From Apus apus (Eukaryota > Chordata > Aves > Apodiformes > Apodidae), in NCBI RefSeq assembly GCF_020740795.1, contig NC_067283.1, forward strand, positions 128,622,568 to 128,686,567: a stretch of DNA of 64,000 nt, given 5' to 3'. A program made the position numbers and the translations under genes. Below the pieces are notes generated by a model. The model was not told the DNA's origin and searched no databases. It saw only the letters and a program-made list of their open reading frames with translations. This document shows positions 10,701-23,918 of the stretch, one piece after another (within the stretch, counting starts at the first letter, position 1; each line of letters opens with the position of its first letter).

Positions 10701-12972
10701 CATATTTTTTACTCTGACTTGGCTGATAGAGGCTTGATGAACCTGAGATGGATTTCATATGTGTGATGGCCAAAAATGGGTATGAACATGGTGGAATATG
10801 AATTACGCTTCCCAGGCTCTTTATTTTTCCTTTGCAGACTTGTAGGTCTTTCTTCCAAAATAACCAAAGATCTGATTAACCTCAAGTTACCTCAGTGGCC
10901 CTTCCCTGATGGCCTTCTCCTGATGTCAGTGTTTATTGCCTCTACTGATGTGCAGTCTCTGAGCAACCAACTCAATGCAGAGCTCTGAAAACAGCTGAGA
11001 CTTTGCATGGGGAATTCTGTGGTCCTCTGAGAACTAATTACAGTCCCATGGACAGTTATAGCTTATGAAAGGCAGTACAGGCCATTAGTATTATTTAAAG
11101 AACACAAAATCGTCAAGAATCCAATTATCATTATAGGACCTTGATGATTATTGCATGACTTGGTGAAAGTCAGGTTCCAGTCTCCCAACTTTCCCCAACC
11201 CAACAGCCTTTATTTCAGGTTGCTCAGTTGCATCCATTGCTTTCATCAAGATCCTCCCTTGAGTCAGGCCTGTGCTTTGGGTTTTGCAGGGTCAACAAAA
11301 AGGGGCTATCTGTGCAAATCAGATATTAATGGGAATCTTTGCCTGACTGAGGCAAGGCTAAATTTGTTCTATAGAAAAAAACATTGCACTAGCACAGTTC
11401 ATTTCATGAAAGGTGTCTCTGTTTTTGCTGAGAGTTTTACATAAAGGCTGAACAGCATCCAGGTCAAATAGATACAAGACACATCTTGTTAAATAGTGTT
11501 TTTTTTAGGATTTAGAAGAGACATTGCATATGTATACTCTGCATGCAGTATTTTTAGGCTGACTTAAGAATTGGAATTTCAGTCTCAAATTACGTTTGGT
11601 TAGTGTTGACAATGGTGGTCCTTCTTTCTATTTCTAGTCATCCTCTTTATTAGAACAATTTAAATGAGTACAATTCAAAAAAATATAAATGCATGAAAGT
11701 AACAAAGACAGTTCTATGCATTTTTGTACACTAGGCCTGCTTTCAGGCATTACTGAATGCTAGCAGCACTTCTGGCTACATAAGTTACAGTAACTCACTC
11801 ACTTTTATTATGTATTTTGTAATTACTGTATTTTTACTAATTGCAGCATCATGCTTTTGAGCATGATCTGTAATGCACAGTTACTTTTTACAAAAGAAAA
11901 GGAAAATTTACCTAATAATAATACTGTATAAAAAGATTTTCCTTCACCCAGTAAATATTAAGATAGAAGTTATAGAACGTTTAAAAATCCTGTATGCAAA
12001 CTGTCATGCAGCATCTGTGAAATAGACATCCTGAAGGTATAATTAAACCAAAACTTCCTGTTTGGGCACCTCCAAAAGGGATTAATTATACTGTGTTCTA
12101 AAGTAACAAAAATATCAGTGTTATTATCTCATTTCTCATCTTGTAATTGCCACTGATTTCACAGGGTAAAACCCAGCACTTCAGATATTGCACAGTACAT
12201 CAGTTTTCTAATGTATTCTCTATTGTATAAATTTACATCAACTTTTTTTTCAAACTGCATAAGAATGTAATTATGTTTTATCCCCTGTATATACACCTTC
12301 TAGTTAAATGGGAGTTCTGTGAAAGGCACAACTGCAAGATTGGCTCTGAAGAGGTTAGCATCTTCTAGTGGTGCACTTGCAAGTTGTAGACAATGTACAT
12401 TGCACAATGAAAAGAGAAACTACATTTTGATTTTTATGTTGCATCACTTTTTCTTTAGGGGAATACTTCATTGGGACATTGAAACTATTTTTATAGTTTA
12501 TTATTTTATGAGAAAAGCATACTGTGTTATTGTTCATAAGGAGGTGCTCTGCTATAGTGGGTGATGTATAAACAGAAATATGCAGAATTAAACCGTGGTC
12601 CTATTAAAATCAGTGATACATAAACTGGTCAAAATTTCCTGTCAAAACATCTTTGTTTAGATTTTTGATGAAGTGATCCACACAAAAGGCAACTCAACGT
12701 TGCTGTTTAAAAATAGATTTTCAGAGCTAAGCTGGTCACCATTTTATCCATCCAAAAGTTAGTCACTGAAATCTAACTCAGACACTCAAGACTTTGTTGT
12801 CAATGGAGATATATAGACACCTCCACAGAATTACAGATTACATCCCAAGACAGGCATCTATGGATAGCTGAGATGAAAAATCTTCCTAAAACACCTCTCT
12901 CTTTCCACTGAGAGAATCTATATGAGACATTTAAACTAGATTCCTAACTTTTTGATGGATGAAGTTAAAGGA

Positions 12973-13402
12973 AATCATAGAATCATAGAATCATAGAATC
13001 ATAGAATCCTAGGGGTTGGAAGGGACCTCGAAAGATCATCTAGTCCAACCCCCCTGCCAGAGCAGGGTCACCTAGAGTACATCACACAGGAAGGCGTCCA
13101 GGCGGGTTTTGAATGTCTCCAGCGAAGGAAACTCCACAACCTCTCTGGGCAGCCTGTTCCAGTGCTCTGTCACTCTTACAGTAAAAAAATTTTTCCTGAT
13201 ATTCATCTTAAACCTCCTATGCTCCAACTTGTATCCATTACTCCTTGTCCTATCACTGGTCATCACCGAAAAAAGCTTAACTCCATCGTCTTGACACTCA
13301 CCCTTTACATATTTGTAAACATTGATGAGGTCCCCCCTCAGTCTCCTTTTCTCCAAACTAAAGAGACCCAGCTCCCTCAGCCTTTCCTCATAAGGGAGAT
13401 GT
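12973..13402 (-). mobile_element. CR1 LINE, 5'-truncated 3' end
   Basis: On the - strand the element ends in about four copies of the 8-base ATTCTATG tail (12973-13008), preceded by the CR1 3' segment that begins GGGTTGGAAGGGACC on the + strand. The last part of ORF2 is still open (stop near 13072, residues up to 13356 and beyond). It includes the [16 protein letters not shown] and [10 protein letters not shown] blocks and ends LDAFLCDVL. It is about nine-tenths identical by eye to the same part of the copy at 45452-45872, with many differences at CpG sites, so both belong to one young subfamily. The alignment stops abruptly at about 13402, the usual result of incomplete reverse transcription. 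No target-site duplication is evident. Confidence 0.95.
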
Positions 13403-15578
13403 CAAAATACTAATTTCTTAATGAAATATTTGGTTAAAAACTTACTAGAATCATTGTAGCTTTAAGTTTTCAGCTTCTGTGGTAACTTTGTTTACAGGAA
13501 TGCAAATGCCTTTTTAAACACTGATTCAGTTTTGGACTGTGACAAAATTCCCAAAGATTTCTGTTGGGTCCAAGATTTCACACTTTTTTCCATTGTTATA
13601 CAGTGTACTGACATTTTATAATGTAGTTTACAGCCCGATTCTTCAAAGAATTCTCCTCACAGAGTCCTATTCTAAAATCCAAAGACTTGAGCTATTTGGT
13701 ACAATCATGGGCTTCACTGAGAAATCTTCGAAAATAATTGAAATAAAAGGTTTATGTGGGTGGCAAATGGAATCAGCTACGTACATGTTGCATATGTAAA
13801 TGAGCATAGATAATTGTCACAGTGTTAAAAATCATTAGTAGATCAACAAACAGCACAAGACCTGACTTTGAAAGTTCTAGACGGCACTAAAAAAGTCTTC
13901 TAAAAACATAAAAAGGCAAAAATAATAGTTGTGCACTTAGGTGATCCAGGCAATAGATGTTAAATATTTAGCTATTGATGGCATGCTGCTAATATCCTCA
14001 CATACATGCTTGTTATAAAGTAAAACCTGTAGTTTTGAATATCCAGGTAGATTTAATTTTTCTCAATCTCAGGTAATTTTCTAGACAAGTTTGGGATTTT
14101 CTAAGGCAAAGTGTTAACCTTTGTATAAATCTGCATGTAGAAAAAGTTTATTTAAGGGATTTGTTTTAGACCTGTCCCAAGCCACCAGGAGTAGCAGGGT
14201 GCAAATGCACTGGCCAATTTGTGCCACCGCCCAGCATGCTATGATAGCGTCCTCTTTTCCCACAAATTACAAATTGTGCTATTTTTTTCAACGTGTTTGA
14301 CCTTTCTGTAAGATTTTGTACAAGTACTGAAATCTGTGAACACAGTGTAGATGTTTCCACCTTAGGGTTTGTCATATTCTCATAATGACATTATCTGAGA
14401 GCCTGTGCTGCTCACAGGTGCTCACATAGGCTGTTATTCACTGTCAGCATAGTAAGAAATGGAGCAAAAGCTGAGTCCGAATCAGAAATGAACTGTTTGG
14501 TATAATAGGGATAAACACAAAACAGCACAGTAAGAGTTAATTGTATGAATACTGTTGTGCTATTATCATGATGAAGTAAGATGCAGCTGTGAGCTCTAAC
14601 AGCCACATTATAGTGGTTTGTACAGATGCAGAAATCTTACGGAGTTATTATAATTGAGGAGTTAAAAAGCTGGAGTTCTCAGCACTTTGAAATAACTATT
14701 TCAATAAGAGCAGAAATATGCTCTGAGGACTATAAACAGCTGCGGCTACTGTGTCATGTCTCACACTTTCCCATCTCTTGGTCTTCATCTTCACAGTGTA
14801 TCTACAGGTTTTTGTACTGTCCTTCAAAAATGCATTGTCTGAGTGGTATTCACATAAATCAAATTTAAAAGGATAAATTCCTTTGCTGATTTTGTGTAGG
14901 TTTTTGCCTCTTCAGTGTTTCATTTATGCACCATAACATTTGCTGTTTCATTCATGCGTCTCGGCTTAGAGTAAGAAGCACAGTGTTGCCACGGGAATAT
15001 AAAGGTCTCATGACCACAGATTGTCAGGACATAGACCAGCACAACTGAATTTCTCAGTGAGAGCAGGGCGTATAAGCCAAACTCTACTGTTTGATGTCAC
15101 CAGATCTAACTGCCATCTGCTCTGGGTAAGTAGGTGGTCCAGGAACCCTGTAAGGGGAATACTTTTTCAGGGACATGCTTGTGAAAGGACAGATTATAAG
15201 AAAAGTAATTACAGTTTAGTATAAGGAAACAAGCTATTTCAGAAATGCCACAGTTGTGTTTTTTTTTTTTAAATTATTATTTAATGCACAAGTTAACATC
15301 CTATATAGTGTGACATTTCATATCAGAAATTTTAAAATGGGTTCCGAAATTCTTGATACTTGGTGAAAAATATTAATGAATGGTGTAAATATGAATCATA
15401 ATCAGAATAAGACCAGCTACTTTTCACTTTCATATCTTTTAAGATCAAAATCAGCCCTGCCCTGGAGACATGTGTCACATTGGTCTGCAGTGACAAACAC
15501 AGGAAAGCACATTTTAAGATGTTCATTTGAATTTCTGGATCCTTTTTATGTTTTATTTTTAATGTTTTTTTATTTCAG

Positions 15579-15905
15579 ACTTGCTGGACCTTCCCTCCTG
15601 CTCTGGACCTCTCCCCTGGTGTCGGCACAGCTCAGAAGGATGAAAGAAAAGGAAGCAGTAGGAGAGGGATGGAAGAGGGGAGAGGAACAGAAAGAGAAGG
15701 AGGAGGGGCAGCAATAGAAATGGAGAAAAAACTCCCCAGTGGCTAAGACTCCAGACAATGGGAATGTTTGCAGTCTCTGTTCCTCCTCACTTTCCCCTGG
15801 AGCTCAGGCCCCTCTCCCTCTCCACCACCTTAGCTTTCATCAGCACTACAGATATTTCATTACTCACTTCCATTTTTTATTAAAGAACAAAGCCAGAATA
15901 GTTCA
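15579..15905 (+). other. Possible alternative terminal exon
   Basis: A strong acceptor (a long T-rich tract ending TTTATTTCAG at 15569-15578) is followed by a GC-richer, then purine-rich segment. The frame through it stops at 15715-15717. An ATTAAA polyadenylation hexamer lies at 15879-15884, with a GT-rich stretch at about 15943-15960. These are the parts of a last exon, but no family resemblance is visible in the encoded Glu/Lys/Gly-rich peptide. This is inference from signals alone; a chance combination is quite possible. Confidence 0.2.
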
Positions 15906-16140
15906 AGTCTTGTAAATAACAAAATGCAGTCCTCTCCTCACAAGCTGGTTGTTGTAGTAGTAGACTTACATCTTCAACTATTCAAGAATAGAATGGTTTC
16001 ATGCTTCACAAGTGAGACAAAGAAAAGAAAGGTTAGATTTCTCATTCATTTTATACCCAAGGTGAGCCCCTTAAATCAGCATGCACAACTCTGTTTCTGT
16101 TTTATTAATCTAGATCCAAAAATCAAACTTTCTACTGGCC

Positions 16141-16181
16141 TTTATTTATTTATTTATTTATTTATTTATTATTTATTTATT
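16141..16181. repeat. (TTTA)n microsatellite
   Basis: About ten TTTA units with one interruption (TTATTATT) near 16168-16172. Confidence 0.95.
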
Positions 16182-19100
16182 CCCTTCTTTCAAAGCTTTA
16201 CTTCCAGGGGTCCTTCTTACTCCCTGTCATCTTAGTAAGAGTATAAATTAAAAGCTATTCCTAATTATTTCAGTTAGTTTGACATTTGCAGTATATCATT
16301 CAGCTTTGTAGGCCAAATACTCCCACCAGAATAAAAAATACAATCTGATTTTTTTTTCTATGTAGCGTGGCTGTCAGACAGACAAGAAATAAGGAGCCTG
16401 CTACTCAGTGCTGGTTTGGCATTTGGCTTGGTTCCAGCATCTGACCTTTCTTTCCACTGTGAAGGTGGAGGAGTTCTCAGATTAAAAGGATTCTTTGGCA
16501 AAACCTCTTTTCATGTGTACCTGCATCTTCACCACCAGGAATCCCTTTTACCTGACAAGGTTAATTTAGGAATGTGAATAGAATGGGTAGAACCAGTAAT
16601 TGGTCTTTCTAAGAAGGTATTTCCTAAAGCTAGAGCTTAAATTGGTCCTATGGCTCCACTTTACAGATCTGCCAGGTACCAAAAGGCCAAAGGGTAGCCA
16701 CTGAGCCAGTAAAGAAACAAAACCTAGTTGCAAATTTGCAGACTTAATTCTTTAAATGGCAGCTACTAAGAATTCCCAGTTGTTTATTCTGTACTGCAAT
16801 CTGTTATAGTAATTGAGTGAAGAGAGGTATTAAATGTCAGCAGTCTGGATGGAACCAGTAGTTATTGCACATGCTGGTAGAAAAGGTCCAGAGCAGAACA
16901 ATCAGGTCCAAAAGGCTGAAATAAATTTTATATCTTAAAAAGACTTATTAAAAAAGTGCTGTAGGCAAAACAGTTGAGTATTCTGCATAATCTAGATATA
17001 ATAAGCCATTTAAAAAATATACAGTACATAAAACTGCAAGAAGACAATGACTTTTAAGTGTACCTTACATTTTATTAACATTAAGGAGAACCTAAGTTTA
17101 CATTTTCTTCAAAGATGCACTGTAAAATGATGTAATCGACTGTTGCCTCATTACCTTACTAAAAAATTTAAATTCTAATTGGTTTTGAAGTCTGTCTGAT
17201 ATATTGTTTTTATATTATTTTTTTTAGATTTTGATTATTTGTGCCAAATTTATGTGAGTCATGCACTTGAAAAGTAGGTTTCTGATTTCAGCAGGGTATT
17301 CAGAGTCCCAGTTGGTAATTTGGGTCTCTGGCCAGTCTGAACGAAAAGCGGACACCTCAGGACATCTAGGTGAGGTACCAAGATTCCCTGGAGAACCATA
17401 CTGAGAGCTTTGGCTGTCCCACGAGATGAACCAGAGTTCCTGCACACACCAGGACATTCTTGGCACAGATCATATCCATCTCTCTGCTTGAACCAAGAAG
17501 TTGCTTTCAGCACATCCTTCCTCTGGGATTTTTTAATGGGGGCAGATTCACAGACTTCCCTGGGCCTTCAGGGAACTTATAGCCTGAGGTGGAGCTTTTT
17601 TTTTTTTTTTAAGGTAGGTAGCACTGGAGCTGGTGATCTGCTTACCTCTTTGAGATTTAGACGTTGTTTTCCAGCTATAAGTGTCATTTAAGGTCAATGA
17701 AGGGAAGTCTACCCTAACTTTAGCTGACAATACAAAATAAGTTAGTAAGTTTGAAACTCACCCTCAACTGCTGTGGAAATGTGATGTAATGCATCCCATG
17801 CTTCAGAATTTAGTGTAATTTTCAAAGGGAAGGAATCTGACTGTCTTCCTCCTGTAAGTGTGCATTTTGAAGTCACTGGTGTTCTGAGGTCAGTAAAACT
17901 GCCCATGGAAATAAGATGAAGAAGGAGCTGTGGAAACAGATGTGAAGCAAGTATTTCAAATTGGGGGTGAAGCAATGGCCTTGGACTAACTCAAGTCCTT
18001 TGTTTCTTCTCAGTCGTACCATGCTTTCGACTGCCACAAATACGTTTGAACTTCGTAGTTTGCATTGCAAGATTTATTTTCTCTTTCAGAGTGTGACAAA
18101 ATAAATTTCCTATAGCAATTGCTATTTCACTTAAAAATGTAACTACAGTATAATTCATAATTATCAATTTCTTTTATAACCAGCTGTTTGCTATTATGTT
18201 TTACCACCTTTATAGAAGTTGAGTAAGAAGTTGAGTAATAGAGTTGGCACCTTTGAAGCTGGAAACTTCCTAATGAATACTTTTAAAGCTTTGATCCTGT
18301 TTTGAAAGGGTAATATTCTGTACAAATATTTCTGTTCTGCCTCTTTCAAATTAAATGTTTTGTGACCTCTGGAATGTAATATAAATCTCATGGTATTGAA
18401 TGCTACATGCAACTTATAAGTTAGGAAATATATTTGTCTTCTGGTATTAGATTTCAGAAATTCAAAGCAAGATTTCCAAATTATGACACTCTCCTTTTTA
18501 CTGCTGCTCACACAGAGCAACAAGCATAAGTACTTTTGAAAGTCAAGAGAATTTTTGCCATCTCTAAATAAAAAGTTAAAGGCCTGACCTCAGCATTTTT
18601 ATGAAAGACTCACTGTGTGCAGTATGGAGATTAGTGATTATGATGGCAATCTATTTGGCCTAGAAAACAGAATTGTGGTGGAAACAGGTCTGATTGAAGA
18701 CTGCCATCATCATCAGTAAGACTCTTCATATGTGAAGGATGTTTTATGCAAGTATGCCAAGGACAAGGCATACCAGGTACACTTTGAACATTAAATGTGT
18801 AGCTTTCTCTCTGTGGCTTGTAGCACAGCCACTGGGAGTCGGGCGCTGCTCTCACTTGCAGTTTTGCAGAGATTTTGATGTTGAGTCCATTTGGATTGTG
18901 CCACAACAGACTTTCAGCTCATAATGTATCATTTTGATTTTTTTATATTAAAGATGATAAATAGCACAAAATATTTTCTCATGAAAGTCTGTCTTTCCCA
19001 GTTGCATGTATTTTGAATAATACAGACTGTACTGTGATATGTAGAAGGTGTTCCTGTGTAATTATATCCAAGGATACTTCTTGTTTTGTAATTAAGTCTA

Positions 19101-20411
19101 TAACAACTGTGTTATTGATCTCATTGGGAGCAAGATCAGGGTCCTGTTTTCAATACAATAGGATTTATGTCTGATATAGAAGTGGAATAGTGTATTAACT
19201 CAATAGAACAGATGATATGATACTTAGTGAATCAGAGGTTCTGAAAATGGCATGATAAAAATCTGATTTAATATAAAAAAGGCATATTTTTTTTCCCAGT
19301 AAAGAAGTTGCTATGTATTTTTTTCTGTTAAAGTGAAAAAGAGCTGATGTAGTGAGACAAACTCAAGGTCCAGCTAGCTCATTATTTTGTTTCTGCTGGT
19401 ACTAAAGAATAAGAAAAAAATGGTATTCCACAAGAGGCTGCTTTCTAGAAGAATATGTAGATTAGCAGAATAATGATGTAAGAAGGAGCTAGACTGGCCT
19501 ATAGTTTATTTATAGTTGATTTTATATTTTATCAATAATAATAAATTGATACAAAAATCGATACTTTGTACAATTAGATGCATATCAGGACAGATCTCAC
19601 TATCTTATCAAACACGGTAAATATAATATCTAGTAATGATCATATACATTTACAGCAACTTCATATTCTGTAAAAAAACCCAAACCTTAAAATGCACTTT
19701 AGTGAGTTCACTTAAAGTAGAAATGTTTTAAAATAATTAAAAATTATTTTGCTATATATTTGCAAGATGAAGTGGGAATACATTATTAGATTAGTATGGC
19801 AATTCAGATCAAATTCCTGAAGCGAATTCAAAAGGAAGGAGTTTGTAATTTCCTAAAGCTGGCACTTTGTATCCCTTGACTTCACCAACGTACTTAACTT
19901 TTTTTCAAAATAGTGGGTTTTGAATATATATGTATACAATCTGTATTTATTATATTGAGGGAGATCATATGTCTAGACACACATACTTGAAGTTTGTTTT
20001 TTATTAAATACGTAATAACAATAGCGTAAAGAGATATTTATGAAAATTATTTTTGAGGATTGCATTATACCTCCTTATTGAAGTTATAAATTTGAAAGTT
20101 TCCAATGTTTTCTATTTGTATCGTTGTGTGAGTAGGTAGAATAGTAAGATTATAAAGTAGAAGCATGCTTTAATGAACAGAGCAAGACATTCAAGTTTGG
20201 TTATATCTGTATCCCAGCAAAAACTCTGGGAGGAAGTCCTCAGTTTTTTGTGAACTTCAGTTTCCCATATGTGTTTGCCTGTTTACACTCAGAAGAGTAA
20301 AATTTCTTTAAGGACTTGCTGTATTAGTCAAATTTCATCTAAGAATTTTAAAGCTTTTATGCTTTATGAATGCTTATCCTTTAAGTAATGGTAACATAAG
20401 AAAACTATTGC

Positions 20412-20478
20412 TGATTTGGTTGGACTCAATGATCTCTAAGGTCTTTTCCAGCCTAAGCAATTCTGTGATTCTGTCATT
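20412..20478 (+). mobile_element. CR1 LINE 3' terminal fragment
   Basis: A short + strand remnant with the CR1 terminal pattern: TTGGACTCAATGATCTCTAA, then a TTTTCCAGCC block, ending in two degenerate tail units (ATTCTGTG, ATTCTGTC). No ORF2 sequence remains. It is more diverged than the copy at 45452 and probably belongs to an older subfamily. Confidence 0.8.
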
Positions 20479-21744
20479 TGTGTTGCCATAGTGCATAGGA
20501 ACCCAGCCATCAAACAAGACCAGCAGGTTATTTAGAAAATAGAGTGCAAGTTCCAAACTCAAAATCACATTATTTTTATGCAGCTTGCATAATTCTGCAG
20601 CCAGGGTATGTATTCAATAATAACAATTATTTTTTCAAAGTACTGTACACAGTGTAAATAGTTACATTCTTTTCAATGTAAAATCATATGAAGTATTTGT
20701 ATGCATTTCCTCTCTGAACTCATTCAGTCACAACCTTTCACCAGCAGTCTACTGAGAAGGTAATCAGTGAAAAATATCCTTATCCTTTTAAAAATACTCT
20801 CTCTTACTACTAAAAATTTGTCTCTCATGCTGTGTATTTTATATACATCTCATATACTTAAGATGTGGTATTGTTTTCCTTGCATCCTTTTTGCAAGTCC
20901 CCAGATAGTTCTTTCACTTGGAGATTATTTTTTTGTTTTGTGTTACTGTCTTCCTCAACACCTTTTAACACAGCTCAACCTGAAAGCAGATGGAGCGGAA
21001 AGAGATATCAAAGTTAACAAAAAGTGCAATTATCACAATGAAATATTCAGAAAAATCAATCCTATAGCCATTTTATAGGCACAATTTTAAAAAGAACACA
21101 GCTGATTTTGATTTTTAAATGAGCTAACATAGAAGTAATTATGTTAAAGAGAATCTATGAGAAGCTGCTGAAGTTTTTCCTTAATTTATCCTATAGAATA
21201 TATATAAAAAAGATACCCTGTATCTTACATGATCTTATCTTGTATAAGTTATAAGATAAGACATATATTTCTTTTTATTTACATCAAGGAGAGTGAATTT
21301 GTTTGGTTTTTTTTCCAGCACCATGTGTTAGACCATGACTGAGTCATGAAAAAAAGATAGTTGTTTTCAAAAGCAAGGCCAAAAGAAATAATTTTATTTC
21401 ACTGAAACCAAATGTTAGTTAATATGAATTCATACAAAGATAGTGCATGAGCTAATACTCTGGCTTAAACACAGTTTCATTTGCATGTTTAGTCTCCATC
21501 TAGCATATAAGAGTGTTTTGGAATATGGTAGTTTTGTGTGTATAGAAAAGGGTTATGATCTAAACCAGTGATTTTGAAAAATGTTACCATAAAAAATTGA
21601 TTGAATATTTGGGGTTACATATGTGATTTCTGGTTTTAGAAAATAATCTTAATGGAATAGAATAGATTTTTAATTAATTCCTGTTTATTTAGAAAAAATT
21701 AACAATGAGAAATTTGCTTGTACACAGCAGAAAGTAGGCAAAGG

Positions 21745-21850
21745 GAAAGGAAAAGACCTGTTAGATAACCTAGTCCAACCTTTGTCACTCAGTTTCTAGT
21801 CTCCTTTTAGGCAATATTTTTCACCAAAAACTTTTTCTTAGCCTTCATTT
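21745..21850 (-). mobile_element. Doubtful old CR1 remnant
   Basis: The + strand sequence AGATAACCTAGTCCAACC, preceded by a degenerate AAAGACC block, resembles the - strand signature of a CR1 3' end (compare 13018-13052). The next 60-70 bases fit only loosely. The limits are uncertain. Confidence 0.4.
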
Positions 21851-23870
21851 CTGAGAACACATCTATGGTGTAGACACGTGCGGTCTCTCTGCCCGTCCCA
21901 GCTTCAGTGTCTCAGATGTTGTGGTGTTTATATGACTTTTATTAGGTCAAACTCACTGCTGGGCTAGTGTGACCTCAAACCCACTGCTTAAATTTTCTTT
22001 TTAGTTCAATCCTCTGTGATATCTCCCATCTAAACCAGTGCTCCCTAAACCCATTGCAAGGCTTCAGTGTTCTGGTCTGTGGGCACGGTTTTTCTGTAGC
22101 GAGTTACAGCATAAAGAGAATTTCCTTGTCCATTGAACTGGAATGAAGTACATTTGCTGCAAAACAGGAGACTGGTTCAGTAACATCTGTTTGTTTTACT
22201 AAACATTTATTAATTAATTTGTCTAGCAGGGACTTCCCTATTTATCTCTTTCCTATGATCAGTAGGGCTAAAGGTGATATTGATTGCACTTTGAAAATAA
22301 ACATTGGTCTTAAGTTACTTTGCTTGCGTATTTGTTTAAAAGGACAGAAATAAAAAATAATATGGAGTGCAGGTATGGGATATCTCAGAAAGCTGAGAAT
22401 ATGGAAAAAAATTCCTGTTGATGTCAATTATCCATTTATTGTGATTACTTTCTTCTGCATACATGCACTACAGTTAACCTTTGAGCTAAACAAAATAATC
22501 TAGTTAATTTCATGGATGGGCTCCAGCCTTTGGCCACCTATGAAAAAAATACAGTCATATCTTAAGGGACACATTGAGGAGTCTTCCCTCTTGCAAATAC
22601 ATGTGAGAATGGTGTAAGAAAGTAAAAACATGTAGGAACTGCAATGGTGCTGGACAGTGAGAAGAGCGTAGTATCTAACAGAAGGATGTGTATGCACAAC
22701 AGAAACAATGAGTGCCTGGATCTTTGCTATAATTCTCCTCTTCTCTCCTCCTTTCCCCTCTTCTGTATTTAAATTTCACATGGAAGCCTCCTTCTGTCAA
22801 TTGTGTGTCCTTCTACAGAGCTACTAACACCTCTGAAATCTTTTCACTAATCCTGCAAAATCAAATATAATTAATCCCATAACCAAATACGAAAAGGCAG
22901 GAAGACTACCAAAACTAGAGATTTTTGAAGTTAAGCTAAAATTTTTAAAATATTGCTGCCCGGACAGTTTTAATCACGGTGACCATTATTCACAGCTGGT
23001 GTAAATTGGTAGGATGTCTCGATTAAATCAATGGATTATTAATTACCCGTTTCTGTGCTCATAACTTGTTGATAGCATTCATAGCTTTTAGTGATAAGTT
23101 GTGGGATATACAGTGACTTGTTCTGTACTGGTAAGACCATTTCAGTCTTATTGCAGAATGACTAATGGAGCTTCGAAAATGTTCAGCTAATGCATATGTG
23201 TGCTGTATGTGGAAGGTGAGGGAAAATGTGATGCACATGAAACCTAATAGAGAAATTATAAACTTGGAAACCATCTTTTCAGTGAGAGCTGTTTAGCTCC
23301 AGAGCCTCTCCTTTGCATTTGGAGAGGATTTAGAATAATGCATTATTCATAGTGAAAGAATAGTTAAGAAGTCAGTTGTTTCTGATGGAAGGTGGTGGGC
23401 ACAAGCTAGCATATTTTTTAGCCATTTTATGTTTTACACTACTGCAGAAAAATCTGTCTTGTGCCTTGAATAGTGCATTGATTATAAGCAATCGAACACT
23501 TTACATAGACTAAAGTATGCTCTACTTATCAAAAACTGCATTGACACTGTATTAAAGGTTCCTAGAAATGTTGGCTTTAATTAGTCCTGCTGAGGTCTTA
23601 AATGTAAAGGATGCTCTATAAATGTGCCATCATTCGATAACCCAATTTTTAGACCAATTATTAGAGATACAATGGAGCATGTTATTGTGTGAAATCTTGA
23701 GAAGGTTTAAATAACAGAAGGGTTCAAGTGATGGAGTAATTAGATGATCAGCTGTCAAAACACCATTTTTCCGATTGTTCTGCTTTGGATCAAGTATTAA
23801 AATTTTTTGGGGGGAAGTATTCTTTGAAGCCAGTACAGCTGAGAGGGGTTAAGGGATCGTGCCATGCAAG

Positions 23871-23872
<2 letters not shown>

Positions 23873-23911
<39 letters not shown>
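23873..23911. repeat. 39-base poly(A) tract
   Basis: An uninterrupted run of 39 A, the longest homopolymer in the window. CR1 does not end in poly(A), so this is not a CR1 tail. I do not recognise a retrocopy upstream of it. Confidence 0.95.

Positions 23912-23918
<7 letters not shown>

Larger units (their letters stand above)
5092..12972. other. Intron-like non-coding DNA
   Basis: No convincing coding exon. The stretch holds T-rich segments to about 5730, an A12 run followed by a C-rich run at 6216-6249, an enhancer-like block at about 6570-6730, a 23-base poly(T) at 7579-7601, a (TTTG)n patch at 7723-7761, and good polypyrimidine-AG acceptors near 9512 and 10110 that lack a partner donor. 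The open frames at 9007-9282, 9728-10006 and 11151-11444 have no recognisable domain and no splice context that would make them exons. Confidence 0.6.
13403..20411. other. Intron-like non-coding DNA
   Basis: AT-rich, with no recognisable protein or RNA gene. Contents include a possible alternative terminal exon at about 15579-15905, a (TTTA)n microsatellite at 16141-16181, a poly(T) at 17596-17610, and a short piece near 19108-19146 that resembles an ancient amniote repeat (a GATCTCATTGGGAGCAAGAT block). The ORFs at 14166, 15021, 17224 and 18194 look like chance. Confidence 0.6.
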
